64,000 nt of DNA from Rosa chinensis (taxonomy: Eukaryota > Streptophyta > Magnoliopsida > Rosales > Rosaceae): the NCBI RefSeq assembly GCF_002994745.2, contig NC_037090.1, positions 17,100,001 through 17,164,000 of the forward strand, in the 5' to 3' direction. The position numbers and the translations under genes are program-made. Of this stretch, positions 10,722-22,865 are shown in pieces. Every line of letters starts with the position of its first letter. Within the stretch, counting starts at the first letter, position 1. The notes under the pieces are model-generated. The model saw nothing but the letters and a program-made list of their open reading frames with translations. It made no database searches and had not been told where the DNA came from.

Positions 10722-13039
10722 ATAGAAATATGGGGGCAATGGCAATTAAGTTGGATATGGCAAAGGCCTATGATAGGGTGGAATGGTGCTTTTTGGAGGC
10801 AATGATGTTAAGGTTGGGGTTTCATCGCTTATGGGTGAAACGTATTATGGATTGCTTGATAACGGTTTCCTTTTCGGTGCTATGGAAAGGGAATCCTCTG
10901 GGGTACTTTGTTCCATTACGTGGAATCAAGCAGGGCTGTCCTTTGTCACCATACTTGTTTTTCTTTGTGGCAGAAGGCTTCTCAAGGCTGCTCCAACAGG
11001 CAGAGGCTGCAAGAAAGATTTATAGTGTTTAAATTTCAAGGTTTGCTCCCTCAATATCTCATTTATTTCACTATGATGATAGTCTTCTATTTTTGGAAGC
11101 GAATCAAGCCGCTCCACAAGTCATAAAAGATATTCTCTGCATATATGAAGAAGTCTCAGGGCAACAGATAAATCTTCAAAAATCAGCTTTGTCTTTCAGC
11201 CCAAATGTGAAGGAAGAATATCAGGAGTTTCTAAGTGGTTTTCTGGGAATTCCGGTAATAGTCTGCCACGAGAAATATTTGGGTTGCCAACTCTAGCGGG
11301 AAGAGGCAGAAGATGTTTGTTTAAGACTGTTCGGGACAGGATTTGGCACAATATAAATGGCTGGAAGGAAAAGCTTCTTTCCTAGGCGGGTAAAGGGATT
11401 CTTCTAAAATCAATGGTTCAAGCTATTCCATCTTACTCAATGAGTGTGTTCCGGATGCCTGTGACTTTGAGTTATGAATTATCGAGTTTATTAGCCAGGT
11501 TTTGGTGGGGGAGGCAGAAAGGTAAACGTGGTCTTAATTGGCTGCGGTGGCATCCTTTATGCATAAACAAGTTGAAAGGTGGGCTAGGCTTTTGAGATTT
11601 GTTGATTTCAATCAAGCACTCTTGGCCAAACAATGTTAGAGTTGTTCTCTCTTCCTGATCTGATGGTTACGAAGGTGTATAAAGGGCGCTACTATTCTTC
11701 TTCCTCTCTTCTAAATGCACCGGTTCGGAGATCAAGCTCACTGATATGGAGGTCCCTCCTTTGGGGTAGGGAACTATTAGCTTATGGTTTACGATAGAGG
11801 GTGGGTGATGGTATGTCAATTTTCATCTTTCGTGATGCTTGGATTCCTATTCCATACACATTTCGCATTTACTCCCCACCAAATTTTCTTTTCAATTCTC
11901 TTGTTTCTGAGTTGATTACTGTGGATGGTTATTGGAACATTGAGTTATTACATCACAGCTTTTGGCCAAGAGATGTTGAAGCAATTTTCTCCATTCCTCT
12001 GCTGATAGCTCCTACTCCAGATAGATTGTGTTGGCAATACACAATAAATGGAATATATACGATCAAGAGTGGTTATCAATTGGCACAAAACTGCAGACTT
12101 CAAAATGAGGGGGGTGAAGGCAGTTCTAACCCACAAGAAGACCCGGTTTGGAAGTATGTGTGGAATCTAAAAGCTCCAGCTACTGCAAAGGTCTTTTTTT
12201 GGCGTGCAATCTATGACATCTCTATTATCTTCTCTGGTCTGTTCCTGTTGCAAAATAAGCTATGAAACTATTGTGCATGCCTTATGGTCCTGCTCTAAAG
12301 CGAAAGAAGTTTGGCTGCTCACTTCTATTCGTACTGTCGTGGGAGGGTGGAAACATGGCTCTTTGAAAGACCTATTCAGATTTGGTATTTTTGTTCTCTC
12401 TAAATCCGAATTGATCTTTGTCTTAATGTGTTGTCATCGAATCTAGCCAGCACGAAATGAAGAAAGTTTTCAGAACATATATATCCCTGCTTCTGTTCTC
12501 TTCTCATAGATTCAAGCTTCAGTTTTAGAGTAGGTTTTCTACACACTCGGCCTTCTCAACTTTCACCTTCAACAGGTAATTCTGACATATGGGTACCACC
12601 AGACTTTCGTTTCCTCAAATTAAATGTAAATGTTGCTTTGGATGATGTACATAGTGTTAGAGGTATGGGAGCAATCTCATGCAATGAAATAGGTGATCTT
12701 CTGATAGCGGCTTCTAAAGAATTTAGTGGAGGATTTGGTGTTAAGGCAGCAGAGATTTATGCGGCTGCTTTGGGTTTGCAGGTGTTATCCCAATCCGGTT
12801 TTCACACTTTTCATCTCATTATGGAATTAGACGCTTTATCTGTAGTTAATGATCTTTGCAAGACAAGTGATGACTAGTCTGTGGATGGAATGCTAATTAA
12901 GGAGGTCAAAGACTTGTTTCATCTTTTTTCCTTTGTTATTTGTACATATTGCCCTATGAAATGTAATCAAGCAGCGCATGCTTTAGCTAGAAAAACGCTT
13001 TTGTTTCCTGCATTTCAAGTTTGGGTAGAAGACGGGCCA
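10722..13039 (+). pseudogene. LINE reverse transcriptase and RNase H remains
   Basis: The frame resumes with the palm motif AIKLDMAKAYDRVEW (10744-10788) and then RGIKQGCPLSPYLF (10921-10962), both typical of plant L1 reverse transcriptase. The catalytic-box region at about 11071-11079 reads H-Y-D-D instead of the usual F-A-D-D. Frameshifts and stops occur from about 11030 onward. Downstream pieces are the SMSVFRMP / FWWG region (11413-11595), the zinc-binding-like tail (11801-12300) and an RNase H-like segment (12638 to about 13030). The element is dead. Confidence 0.8.
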
Positions 13040-14215
13040 AAAAAATAAGAAAGTGGCAATCACTGTCGTGCTCTCTCCCGCAAAGACAGAAAAACCCGAC
13101 GGTGTGCTCTCTCTCTCTCCCTGACGGACGCCGCCGGCGTTCCGGCTAGGGAGAGGATGTTGTTTTGGAATCGCAGGGCTTCAGGGCAGCGGTGTGGTCC
13201 ACTGATGGAGGATAGATCTTTGATCTTGGGCTGTACAGATCGATCTCGATCTGACCATCTCGGATCGGAGGTGAACGAGGCGCTGCGACTTTCCAACGGT
13301 GGGATCTAGCGTCATCGCATCTGAGATCTGGGTTATGGCTAATCAGATCGAAATACTGCAATGGCACTCCAAGGCTGTTTCATCTATGGTTTCGGATCTG
13401 CTCATGGTCGTTAGCAGGGTGTTAGGGTTGTCTGCGGTGTGGCACGGCTTTGCGATGGCGTAGGGATGCGGTGCGGCGGCGTGGTGTTGCAAGGCAGCGG
13501 CGTGGTGATGAGGGAGTTCGCCGGCGGTGGGAGTGGTTGCCTGCAGCGCGTGTTCTTTGCTGTGGGGAGCGGTGTTTGGACTGGGCCTCTGTTCCTGGGC
13601 CCTGCTGGTGTTTTTTTGTTTCAAGTTATGTTGGTTTTAGTTGTTTGTTTATCGTTGTTATTTTGTTGATAATAAGTCTCTGCCATGATTTGGTATGACG
13701 ACGTGGGCTTTGGGCCGGTCTATGCACCTTGTGTGCCTTGTATGCTCTAGGTAGGCGGCGAGTTCCTTGCTTTAGCAAATGGTCGCAACCTCCTAGTGGT
13801 AGTAACGTGTCTGCTCTAGGTAGGTGGCGAGTTTCTTGCCTAGTCAAATGGTCGCTGCCTCCTAGTGGTAGGGTGAAACTTAGTGTCACTGGATGTATTT
13901 TCCAGTGGCAACATGATGGGAAAGCTGTGAGTATGGAAATTATACTATGCTGTAATCGAGTTGCAGATCGAGTTATCTTTCCGTTGTGTCACCGCTGTAA
14001 GGCAAATAGAGTCGCCTGTAGAGCGCTCTTTGCTAGTTGGTGCGTAATTGAATACAATTGTTTAGTAGAGAGTCATGATATTATTTCCGGGTGTTCTTTA
14101 GGTGCTTATTGTAATCCGGGGTTTAGGCTTAATGTCCCCCCCTTGTATTCGACAGTTTCATTAATTAAGGCTTGAGGGCAGCCGCACCAGCCCTTTATTC
14201 AAAAAAAAAAAAAAA
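13040..14215 (+). mobile_element. Non-autonomous retroposon inserted in the LINE 3' end
   Basis: This 1.18-kb insert ends in a 16-base poly(A) tract (14201-14216) and is flanked by a perfect direct repeat AGACGGGCCA (13030-13039 and 14216-14225), as expected for LINE-driven integration. The host LINE frame is interrupted just before its C-terminus. The insert begins with CT-rich leader-like DNA and is GC-rich to about 13620. It has no reverse transcriptase. It contains a 69-bp tandem duplication and ends with a gcttgagggcagccgc-type 3' segment before the tail. It looks like an L1-derived or L1-mobilised element, but its parent was not identified. Confidence 0.75.
13747..13880. repeat. 69-bp tandem duplication in the retroposon
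   Basis: Two adjacent copies begin ctaggtaggCggcgagttCcttgc and end tcctagtggtag, with a handful of substitutions between them. Both lie inside the 13040-14215 retroposon. Confidence 0.75.
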
Positions 14216-14329
14216 AGACGGGCCATAATGGCTCTCTAATGATCTTCAAGCTGATGTATCTATCTAATTTGTTTATCAATGAAAGTTAATTTCTTCTTCT
14301 TAAAAAAAAAAAAACACCAAACTAATTAG

Positions 14330-14815
14330 TTTCCACAAAAAACAAGCTAAATCTAACTAGACAAAGCCTCAAATGCCTTGTTATTTGATATTGTAAACTG
14401 TAGTAGGGGATTTCAAATAATTAATAGCCTTTCTTGTATTAAAAAAGAGAAGCTAAATCTAAACACCAAATTATTTTCTTGGCTCAACACCTCAACTCAT
14501 TTACACCTCTACATTTGTGACATAATGTCACCAGCTACTTAATTGATGTGATTATAATTGATTTGGAGGTTGGAGTTGTTATTAGCTCAAAATGTAGTCC
14601 TCACCAAGCGGAGTAGGGCCGAGGACTTTCAAACCAATACGGGTCTTTCTAATCTCGGGATATATTGGTGGCATGGGTATTCCACGGAGATTGTTAATTA
14701 GTTGTGCAAATAATGTGAAATCAACTAGTGGTGTTAGGTAGTGCAAATAAAATGTAGTTAACCTAACTTTATTTTTCATAATAAAGCAAGTTAACATTTT
14801 TTTTCATATATATAT
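14330..14815. other. Intergenic, no gene supported
   Basis: AT-rich sequence. A 71-codon open frame on the minus strand (14797-14582) matches nothing I recognise and has no supporting context. Confidence 0.4.
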
Positions 14816-14817
14816 AT

Positions 14818-15263
14818 ACACAAACAGTCATTCTCATATAAGGATATCCTTACCTTAGCCTTAGGAATAGATTTTTAGTTTTTGACCACTTTTCGATCAC
14901 ATATTCACATATTAACCGTTCAGTTTTTAGGTTCTAATGCATATATCACTTATGTAAATTTTCAGCCAAATTGATGATCGTTAAGGTATTGAACTTGATT
15001 AAACCAATGAACGAACCGAATCTGTCGAACCGGAACCGTTCTTGTTCATTATTGTAAATTGCACTTTTGAATGCCTTAACGATCATCAATTTGGCTGAAA
15101 TTTTGCAGAGATGATTTATACATTAGGACCTAAAAAATGAACTGTTAAGATGTGAATATGTGATCGAAAAGTGTTCAAAAATTTGAAATCCGTTCCTAAG
15201 CTAAGGTAAGGACATCCTTAGCCAAGAAGGATTGATATACAGTCCTTCTCAGGTTTGTGTGTG
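14818..15263. mobile_element. Foldback MITE with about 190-bp inverted arms
   Basis: The left arm (14818 to about 15005) and the right arm (about 15070-15263) are near-complementary. Shared stretches include cacttttcgatcacatattcacat, read here as two halves, and cagccaaattgatgatcgttaagg. Only a short loop separates them. The structure is that of a long-TIR MITE, probably Mutator-like. The ends merge with (AT)n and (GT)n tracts, so the target duplication cannot be read. Confidence 0.75.
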
Positions 15264-15277
15264 TGTGTGTGTTGCAT

Positions 15278-15693
15278 GGGAACTCTTCTAATAAGGACTA
15301 GTTGAAGACTTTTTTGTGAAACTCACTTTTCGATCACATTTCGGCAAATCAACAGTTAGATGATTATATATTTATATGTAGATCATTTATGAAAATTTTC
15401 AACCAAATTGAAAATCGTTAAAGCATTCAGAATCATGATTTATTAGTTATGAACATAAACGGTTCATGTTTGACAAATTTGGTTTCTCTATTGATTTGAT
15501 CTAATTTGGTACCTTAACGATTAGCAATTTAGAAGAAAATTTTCAGAAGTGATCTACTCATGCATACATAAACATCTAACAGTTGATTAACCGTAATGTA
15601 ATACAAAGTAATTAAGTCTCTCAAACCGTTGATTAGAAAGTACTCAACTAGTCTTATTTTAGATTTTTAGTGGTTCTTATTAGAAGGTCGCCC
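15278..15693. mobile_element. Second, related foldback MITE
   Basis: Inverted arms start with ctctaataag-like ends (cttctaataagg at the left, its complement near 15677-15690) and share internal words with the neighbouring MITE, for example cttttcgatcacat and aatcgttaa. The two elements therefore belong to related families and inserted almost end to end. No coding content. Target duplication not resolved. Confidence 0.65.
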
Positions 15694-16069
15694 TATATTT
15701 CATAACATCAATGTATTAATTAAGACTGAAACATAAGTAGACGTTGTAGGTAAGATAAAATACAAGGGCGATTCATGGTTACAGGTTCTAAACCTATAAC
15801 TCTTATACTAGTAACATGTTAAAAAATCAATCAATAATGTACTATCCAACATGTTAAATATCAAGACTTACTATAGACTAGTTTTCAAGTTTTTGAATAT
15901 CGCATAAATAATCAATATGGTTAAATTACAATAGCACTTTCGATCGATGTTGAGTCACAAATTACTTATGCAATTGTGCCCCATAATTATGAAAATTGAT
16001 TTGTCTTCCATGATATTTACCCTTTTTAATCAATTTTCTTTTACTTGTAGGAAACTTTGCATTGAGAAT

Positions 16070-17550
16070 AAAATGACTATTTGAGGCTTGAAATGCGGAG
16101 ATTTGAAGCTAGGAGAAGAAGACACGAAGATTGGAAGAAAATTGCAAATTGAATTTTCCGGCGAGCCGCCCCTCATGGATGGTCTTTTCTCCAGCAAAGG
16201 AGGACCATGGCTGTGAGAATATCCCATCACTTGAAATTCAAATATCTCCCTACACCTTGTCCTTTTGTCACCTTGCCAATTTGGGACCATTTGGGGGATA
16301 ATGGTGTAAGAGCATTTCTTGCACACTTTGGGACCAAAGAGGACATACATAGCTGATCAAAGAGAGGCCAAAGAGGGAGAATTCAGCATTCTTGACGCCA
16401 TTCAATCATCTTCATCCTATCCAAGATCCATTTTTCTCTCTAGAGAAGACACCACCATTTCCACCACTAAAACCACCATCTCCACCTCTAAAACCTCTAT
16501 TTCCACCACTACATCCTCCATTTCTTCCACCACTCAACACCACAACTCACCTTAGAGATTCTAAATTTCACTATTCTTACCACCGCATCATGTTCTTGGA
16601 GACCCATCTCCACCACCTCTTCCGGCATCATCAATAGTCACCCTTTACTCTCTATCTCTTTATGTATTTGATGTTTAATAGAATGTTGAAGCTTGTGTAT
16701 CTAGCTATGTGTGAGTAGTGAACTAGTTGGGGCTAGGGTTGAAAGCCCTAGCCAAATTTGCTTGGATTGATGATTTTGTTTATAAATTGATGCAAATTCA
16801 TGTTGTCATTCTCACATGATAAGTCAATAGTTGAATGCATTACTTAGACCTAATCAATTTGAGTTATGTGTTTGCCATGACATGAAGTTTTTCCTAGAGA
16901 TTGATTACCTTTAGGCAAAAAGGGAGCATGAAAGCACACCATGTGTGCATGTGAGGGTAGTGAGCTAAAATCATCTAGAGATAGGATTGGTTTGCTTGCT
17001 TGGTTACCTAAACTCTAAGCTTTACGTATTTAGGGGCAAATGATTGAGACCTATCCGGTAATTGAATTTGTCTCTAGGTAGTTAGCTCTAGACTTATCCG
17101 GTTAGAGTTAATAAAATGAAAGGGGTTTAAGCCTTAGTAGTCCTATCCGGATGCTAAGAGGGTAGTTGGACAATTAGCTTTGCATCATTCATATTCAATT
17201 GCTTTACTGCTTGCAAGGGAGCCAAAAGGTGAAACCCGATGCCTAATTCCCATCCATTTGATAACAACTTGTTTTGTTTAGCTTAGTTTATATTACTTGC
17301 TTTCATTGTTTCAATTTGAATAGAAACTAATCTCAAAATCAAAATCAAATCTCTACACACCATCTCGCACATACTCACCATGAACTTTGGTTCACTTGTG
17401 AGCCTTTGTTTGTGATTGTATATTTGCATATTTTTCTAGTTTTTCCTTAGGTTTTCCCTAGCTAGGAAAAGATTTACCAATCCTCGTGGGTTCGACATCC
17501 TTACTTAATCCCCTATTTTATAACTTGTACCTCTTGCACTTGAGGGTGAC
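16070..17550 (+). mobile_element. Probable solo LTR or LTR remnant of a Ty3/gypsy element
   Basis: The block has the composition of a long plant LTR. A CT/CCA-rich stretch (16400-16660) is followed by a transcript-like region, and it ends with ccaatcctcgtgggttcgacatcc at about 17477-17500, a wording common near the 3' end of Tat/Athila-type LTRs. The purine-poor middle contains no valid gene; the open frames at 16319-16637 are low-complexity Thr/Ser/Pro runs. I could not find clear TG...CA ends or a target duplication, so the limits are approximate and the class is inferred. Confidence 0.42.
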
Positions 17551-18116
17551 TTCAATGCTAACAATAGACGTTTCAATTGTTTTGAAGATATTGAAAAATC
17601 TTAATCCTAATCCCAATCTCAATCCCAATTCTTCTGTATGTGTCTTGGTAGGAGCATTTTATGCAACGTTTATATTGGTAATCCCTATATTAATCTTTGT
17701 TAGTTTATTCTATTTTCTCTTTATTTATTTGCTTTTGTGTTTATTAGGTATTTTAGAGAAAATATGCGAAAATGAGATAATATGGAGAAAATATGCGCAA
17801 ATAAGGAAAAGCTTAAAGTCTTAGCCCAAGCAAGAGACCTTGATAGATCGAGTAGCCTAATCCATGGAGATATCGCAGCAAATAAAAGATGAAAATTCAA
17901 AAAATATCATTGATGACGTGGCGCATTCTCATTGGACACGTGATATGGAGAAATCCTAATTCATGAAGAAGATCAAGAAGTTGGTTTCTCTCTATTTCAA
18001 GGAATCTCAACCAAAAAGAAATAAAAAGAAAACTCAAGGAGCAATATAAAAGAGTGGTGAAACATCTGAAAAAGCTCTCCTCTGTCTCCCTCCCCATTCT
18101 TCTTTATTTTATTTTA

Positions 18117-18602
18117 GGACTAAATACTGTTTAGTCTTTGAGCTTTTGACCATAAAACACTTCAGTCCCTGACCTTTTAATTTCACACGTTTAGTCCCTG
18201 TACTTCAAAATTTCAGACTAATAGGTCATTGCCGTCTAAAAGTCGAGGTGAAATGTCTATTATGCCCTCAGTTCTTTTTTAAAAATAAATTTATTCCTTT
18301 CTCTTTTATTTATTTATTTATTTTCTTAATTTTATTATTATTATTATTTTCAAACAGAAAGAAAGAAAGAGAAAAAAATAAGCAGAAAGAAAGAAAGGGG
18401 AAAAAAATTCCTTTTCCAAAAATAATTAAATAATTAATAAAAAAGAACTGAGGGCATAATAGATATTTTGCCGCGACTTTTAGACGGCAATGACCTATTG
18501 GTCTGAAATTTTGAAGTACAGGGACTAAACGTGTGAAATTAGAAGGTCAGGGACTGAAGTACTTTATGGTTAAAAGCTTAAGGACTAAACAGTATTTAGT
18601 CC
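18117..18602. mobile_element. 486-bp Mutator-type MITE with about 175-bp TIRs
   Basis: The ends are perfect inverted copies of GGACTAAATACTGTTTAGTC, and the arms stay nearly complementary for about 175 bases (18117-18293 and 18430-18602). The flanks carry a perfect 9-base duplication TTTATTTTA (18108-18116 and 18603-18611), the Mutator size. The loop holds an AT-rich segment with GAAA repeats. No coding content. High arm similarity suggests a fairly recent insertion. Confidence 0.9.
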
Positions 18603-19884
18603 TTTATTTTATTATGTGTAACTAAATTCTTAGGTTAGGTGTTGTTGAAGCCCTACACATGATTTTCATGCATGATTATTATTTCTTTCTCTAAATACTT
18701 ATAGTCGGATAAAATTTGGTTTACTAGTTTATCATTGATGATTTTTTTATTTGTTTTCTCTGGATATATGCATGCGTAAAAGTATATTATAGGATATATT
18801 GTTTGAAGCATGTAGACAACCACCTTATTGATGCATGTTTTACAAGAAAGAACCAAGCAACTCAGCCATGTTTGTGTAAACCAAGTTCCTAAAGACCTAG
18901 TATATATCTAACATCCTGTGCTAGACTTTCTGCTATTGACTCAAACGTTTTTAGAACTTCATGATTTCAGTTAGTTAGCTATGTTTTAGATAACACCATT
19001 CTATTTCAATTAATTGAGAATAGAGCTATGATTGATAACACCCTTCACATGGCAAGGCAAGTAAGAAAACGTAATATGGTTTGCCTTAACACCATAAGCT
19101 TATCGTGAGGATAGTCATCCAATTATTTGCATTTAGATTAGAATAAGTTGTCATTTTAATGATTGTTTAGTAGTGGCACTACTACAAAAACCAGCTTTGG
19201 AGACACGTGGTTAAAAATTACAAGGACACATTTTTAAAAAGATGTCCTTATAACTTATTAAGGACGCCCAAGGATTCTAAATTTCATTTATCTAAAAACC
19301 GGGTGGGTCATTTTTATTCGATGCCCTACGAAACTTTGACTTAACCCTGCCCTCTCCTCCCAGCTTTCATCTCTCTCCCTCGCAGACTCGCCGCCGCAGC
19401 AACTATCACTGAGAACCCATAGCGATAACCTTCATGGATCTCTGTTTTGGCAGTCATTTTCTCTTCGTCATCTTCGATCAACACTTCTCTGGTAAGGATG
19501 AGTCACGTACTTCTCTGGAACTTCCATTGTCAGAACTCTCTCTCTACCCCTGGGCATTCTCGTGTTCTACCTCTGAGAATGATTTCAACTAGGTTTATCT
19601 TCTAATCTTGTTTTAACTTCAATTTCGTACTTCTAGGGTTTAAATCTGTGAACAGGTTAGTAGCAAGCCTGGCTCGATTTATTCAATAAATATATTACAG
19701 ATCTACTTTTTTAAACCGAAATATCGCATCCCTTCCCCTAATCATTGTATCTCTTGTAATGTCAGAATATTCCCCATATTCTAGTAATCTAGTTCTCTTA
19801 ATTTCATACCAAGGATCAATCGATGCTAAAGTTGCTAAATGACCAATAAGGGGAATTATTGGTAATGATTCTAATCCCTTTATA

Positions 19885-20640
19885 AGAATTGGTCTTCCAG
19901 TGAGATTCGGGTTCAAGGAACTTGTTCATGTCGAGCATGATCTTGAAACCAATACAACTCATGTCACTGGATTTTCTATAGATGTATTTAAAGCTGCAAT
20001 TGGATCTTTGCAGTATGAAGTGCAGGACGAGTTTATTCCATTTGAGGATGCCAATGGAAACTCTGCAGGGACTTATAATGATCTTGTTTACCATGTTTAT
20101 CTCAAGGTACACATATGGATAATTGAGCATCCTACTAATGAAAACTTCCAAGGCACAGCAGCGGAACAAATTGGGACGGTATTCTGGTTCTCCTTCTCTA
20201 CTCTACTTGTGTTCACTTATAGTAAGTGCTGTATCTGAGTTATTCCAATTATATACAAGTCTTCTTGTCAAGTGTCAAGTGATTGCGGTATGTTCATATA
20301 TTCAAATCTTGTTTGCAAGTTGATTAAGTTGATTCTTAGTTGCTCTTGTAGTGCTCAGTAAGCTTCAATAATTACGTTTTGCTTGTTTTCTAACATTTGT
20401 TCTATATAGACGCTAGCTAAGAACATGACACATAAACTTTCTTGTTCATTCTGCAGCGGAGAAGTTGTCAAATAATTTGGCAAAGTTTGTAGTGATCATA
20501 TGGGTGTTTTTAGTGATTATATTGACGTCACTTACACTGGAACTTTAGCATCAATGATGACTTAAACAGATACAATTAAACTCAAGAGAAAACGATATAG
20601 GCTACCAATCGGGTTCCTTAGGGGTTATAGTGAACTTGAA
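19885..20640 (+). pseudogene. Captured glutamate receptor-like (GLR) gene fragment
   Basis: One frame at 19885-20107 resembles the ligand-binding domain start of plant GLR channels, including TGFSIDVFKAA and EFIPFEDANGNSAGTYNDLV. After a gap of roughly 80 expected residues it continues at 20117-20220 with WIIEHPTNENFQGT and IGTVFWFSFSTLLVF. An intron-like stretch (about 20222-20456, ending ctgcag) is followed by LSNNLAKFVVIIWVF (about 20463-20510), the transmembrane region. Stops follow. Retained introns point to DNA-level capture, not retroposition. Confidence 0.8.
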
Positions 20641-22549
20641 TTTCAAAGGGCTTAAGCCATATCGTTCAAGCGAGGAGTATGTTATTAGAGAGACTAAATC
20701 TTCTCTTGAAATAAAGTCATCTAATTCTTCTCTATTGATTTGTTCATAAGCTGTTTTGAATCTGAGCTATAATTGCTTATCAGTTTTTATTCTAGCTGTA
20801 AATATAGGTTATTGCCTGCATTGTAACAATTTACTGCTAATTCCCTTACTGTGATTTTGTTTTGCTGCTCTTCTTCCAACATGGTTTTCGGCATTGTGAT
20901 TGTTGCAGGATCAAGGAACAGAAGCTAGGTTGGTTAGTTTGGTTCTGGCTATTTGTCAATGCCTTGACTGGGTAAGCCATGTTTGATATATTCTGTTTGG
21001 TTTCACATCAAGTTTGTTATGTGTTATTTTTGCCACTTGAAAATGGCAATTCAAATTGCATTTCATTCAAGCACATTTATTCTATGCCATTCATTTTAAT
21101 CTGTTCTTATCTCTCAAAAAGACTGCAAACTAAATTTGATTCAATCACATGGTCTTGTGTGGAAGGCAGCTAACAAGCTTGTTACTCCTCCATATACAAA
21201 TTAAAGACTACAAACTTAAACGCAAGATAAACAAGTTGTGCATGCAAAGTGAATTTCATTTACATCGCATAGCTTCCGATTGGGTTTGGCATAATTTCTT
21301 AGAGGTCTCCAATGTTGCATGAAAATGAATGCAGGATAACAGCAGCAATGGAATTGTTTTACTATGGCCTCCGAGACACCACAGCTACATATACAAATTT
21401 GTTTTTATCTATATTGTTGGTACCACAACCTTCTAACTTGGTTCTATTTTGAAATTTTTGTTTCTTGCTTCATGATGTTAGCTTGTAGCCTTCTTGTTAG
21501 AGTAACGGATACAATATGTTTCTTTTTTCAGATTGTAACCTATATAATAATGGATGGAGACTTGGTTTGCCCTGAAAAGATGGGAAGATCTGTAGAGGTA
21601 TCCTGAATTGTTGTTTATCCACTATTGGATGCGGATATGTTTTTCATTGATGTATTTGTTGCTTGTTTTGCCAATGTCTACCATCAAATTAATTGGTACA
21701 GGAACAAAAATTACCCTTGATTAGAGAGATCTATGCTTGTCTTATACTTGGTTAGAGATAATTATACATCTTGCTTGGGACAAGATTTTTGCATTGTGCT
21801 TAGAGGTGCATTGTTTTTTCTTTCTTGAATAGGAATCCTGTAGTGCATCATCTCTTCTACTTGTTTTTTTTTTTTTTAATGTGGAAATGCTATGTCATTT
21901 GTATGTATATGTCCTATATGATGCTTTTATGCAATTTGCATTTTGTGAATTTACTAGTTATGTAACTCTATCTCTGTTCAGTATAAAAAACTATTTGGAT
22001 GCTTAATGGAAATACATGGAACTATCTAAGGGAATGACTAATACTATCAGTTGCAATATTTGAAGGTTGGAGTATGAGCCAGTATGAACCGTTTGAAAGC
22101 TGCAATGTTTTCTCCAGGTATGGAACTGTCTAAAGGCATGACTAATATTATCAGTTCTCTTACTTGTCTGCTCTCTTATACTAAAGATGTTACTTTGATT
22201 ACCTTACTGGTTCTTCTATCTTGTGAGTCTCAAACTGAATATGTGGTTGAATATTGTTCTTTAATTAGGTGCTTTGAAGTTTAAGATGGAGGTTTATGGA
22301 ATAAAGAAAAACACCCTTACTGAGCAGGAGCTTGAGTTTACGTGTTAGAAGTTGCAATCTCCAGAATATCTAGTACAACTCACTTTTTAATTTGGCAAAG
22401 TTATAGTTCGATCATTGTTAGTAGTTGTTTATTGGATCATTACTTATAGCTTATTAACTTTGTGCTCATTGTAGTGTATTTTAGTTATAATATGTACATT
22501 TGGTTAGTATTGTATCAAATTATGTAATTTTTTTTTTGTGTCATGAAAA

Positions 22550-22865
22550 AGATACAAGGACGTTTTTTGTACGTCCTAATAGACTTTAGATGACGTTTTT
22601 ATGAGATACCAGGACGTTTTTCTTGTGTCCTTTTAGATATTAAATGACATTTTTTTGAGTTACAATGACGTTTTTTAAGTGTCCTTGTAGACATTAGAAG
22701 ACGTTTGTAAATAGAAATAAGGACACTTTTTCAACGTCCTTATAGACATTTAAGGACGTTTTTTGAACGTCCTAAAAAATGACTTACTATGACTCCTCCA
22801 TAGAGGACGTTTTTTTCGAGCGTCCTTAAATGTTTTTAAGGACGTTTTTCGAATGTCCTTAAATC
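22550..22865. repeat. CACTA subterminal repeat array
   Basis: About ten copies of (a)aggacgtttttt or its complement aaa(a)cgtcct alternate at intervals of 20-40 bases. In CACTA elements such arrays bind the DNA-binding transposase subunit; here that role is inferred from position and spacing. Confidence 0.75.

Larger units (their letters stand above)
8935..14311 (+). mobile_element. 5'-truncated L1-type LINE, host of two later insertions
   Basis: This non-LTR retrotransposon fragment runs from inside its reverse transcriptase to a poly(A) tail (14302-14314). Its flanks carry a near-identical duplication, AAACACCACTAATTAAG (8918-8934) and AAACACCAAACTAATTAG (14312-14329), which differ by a 2-base indel. 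The reverse-transcriptase frame starts at about 8935, is cut by a Mutator-like element at 9011, and resumes in the same frame at 10722 once one copy of the target duplication is discounted. Near the C-terminus it is cut again by a retroposon (13040-14215). Without these inserts the LINE would be about 2.5 kb. Confidence 0.82.

Noticed and set aside
14582..14797. 71-codon minus-strand frame
   Set aside because: No recognisable family, no exon signals, no neighbouring coding pieces.
16319..16637. Thr/Ser/Pro-rich overlapping frames
   Set aside because: Low-complexity CCA/ACC repeats in LTR-like DNA, open in two frames at once.
19695..19916. 73-codon minus-strand frame inside the CACTA element, at first organelle-like
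   Set aside because: I could not match it to any organelle gene, and it overlaps the plus-strand GLR fragment.
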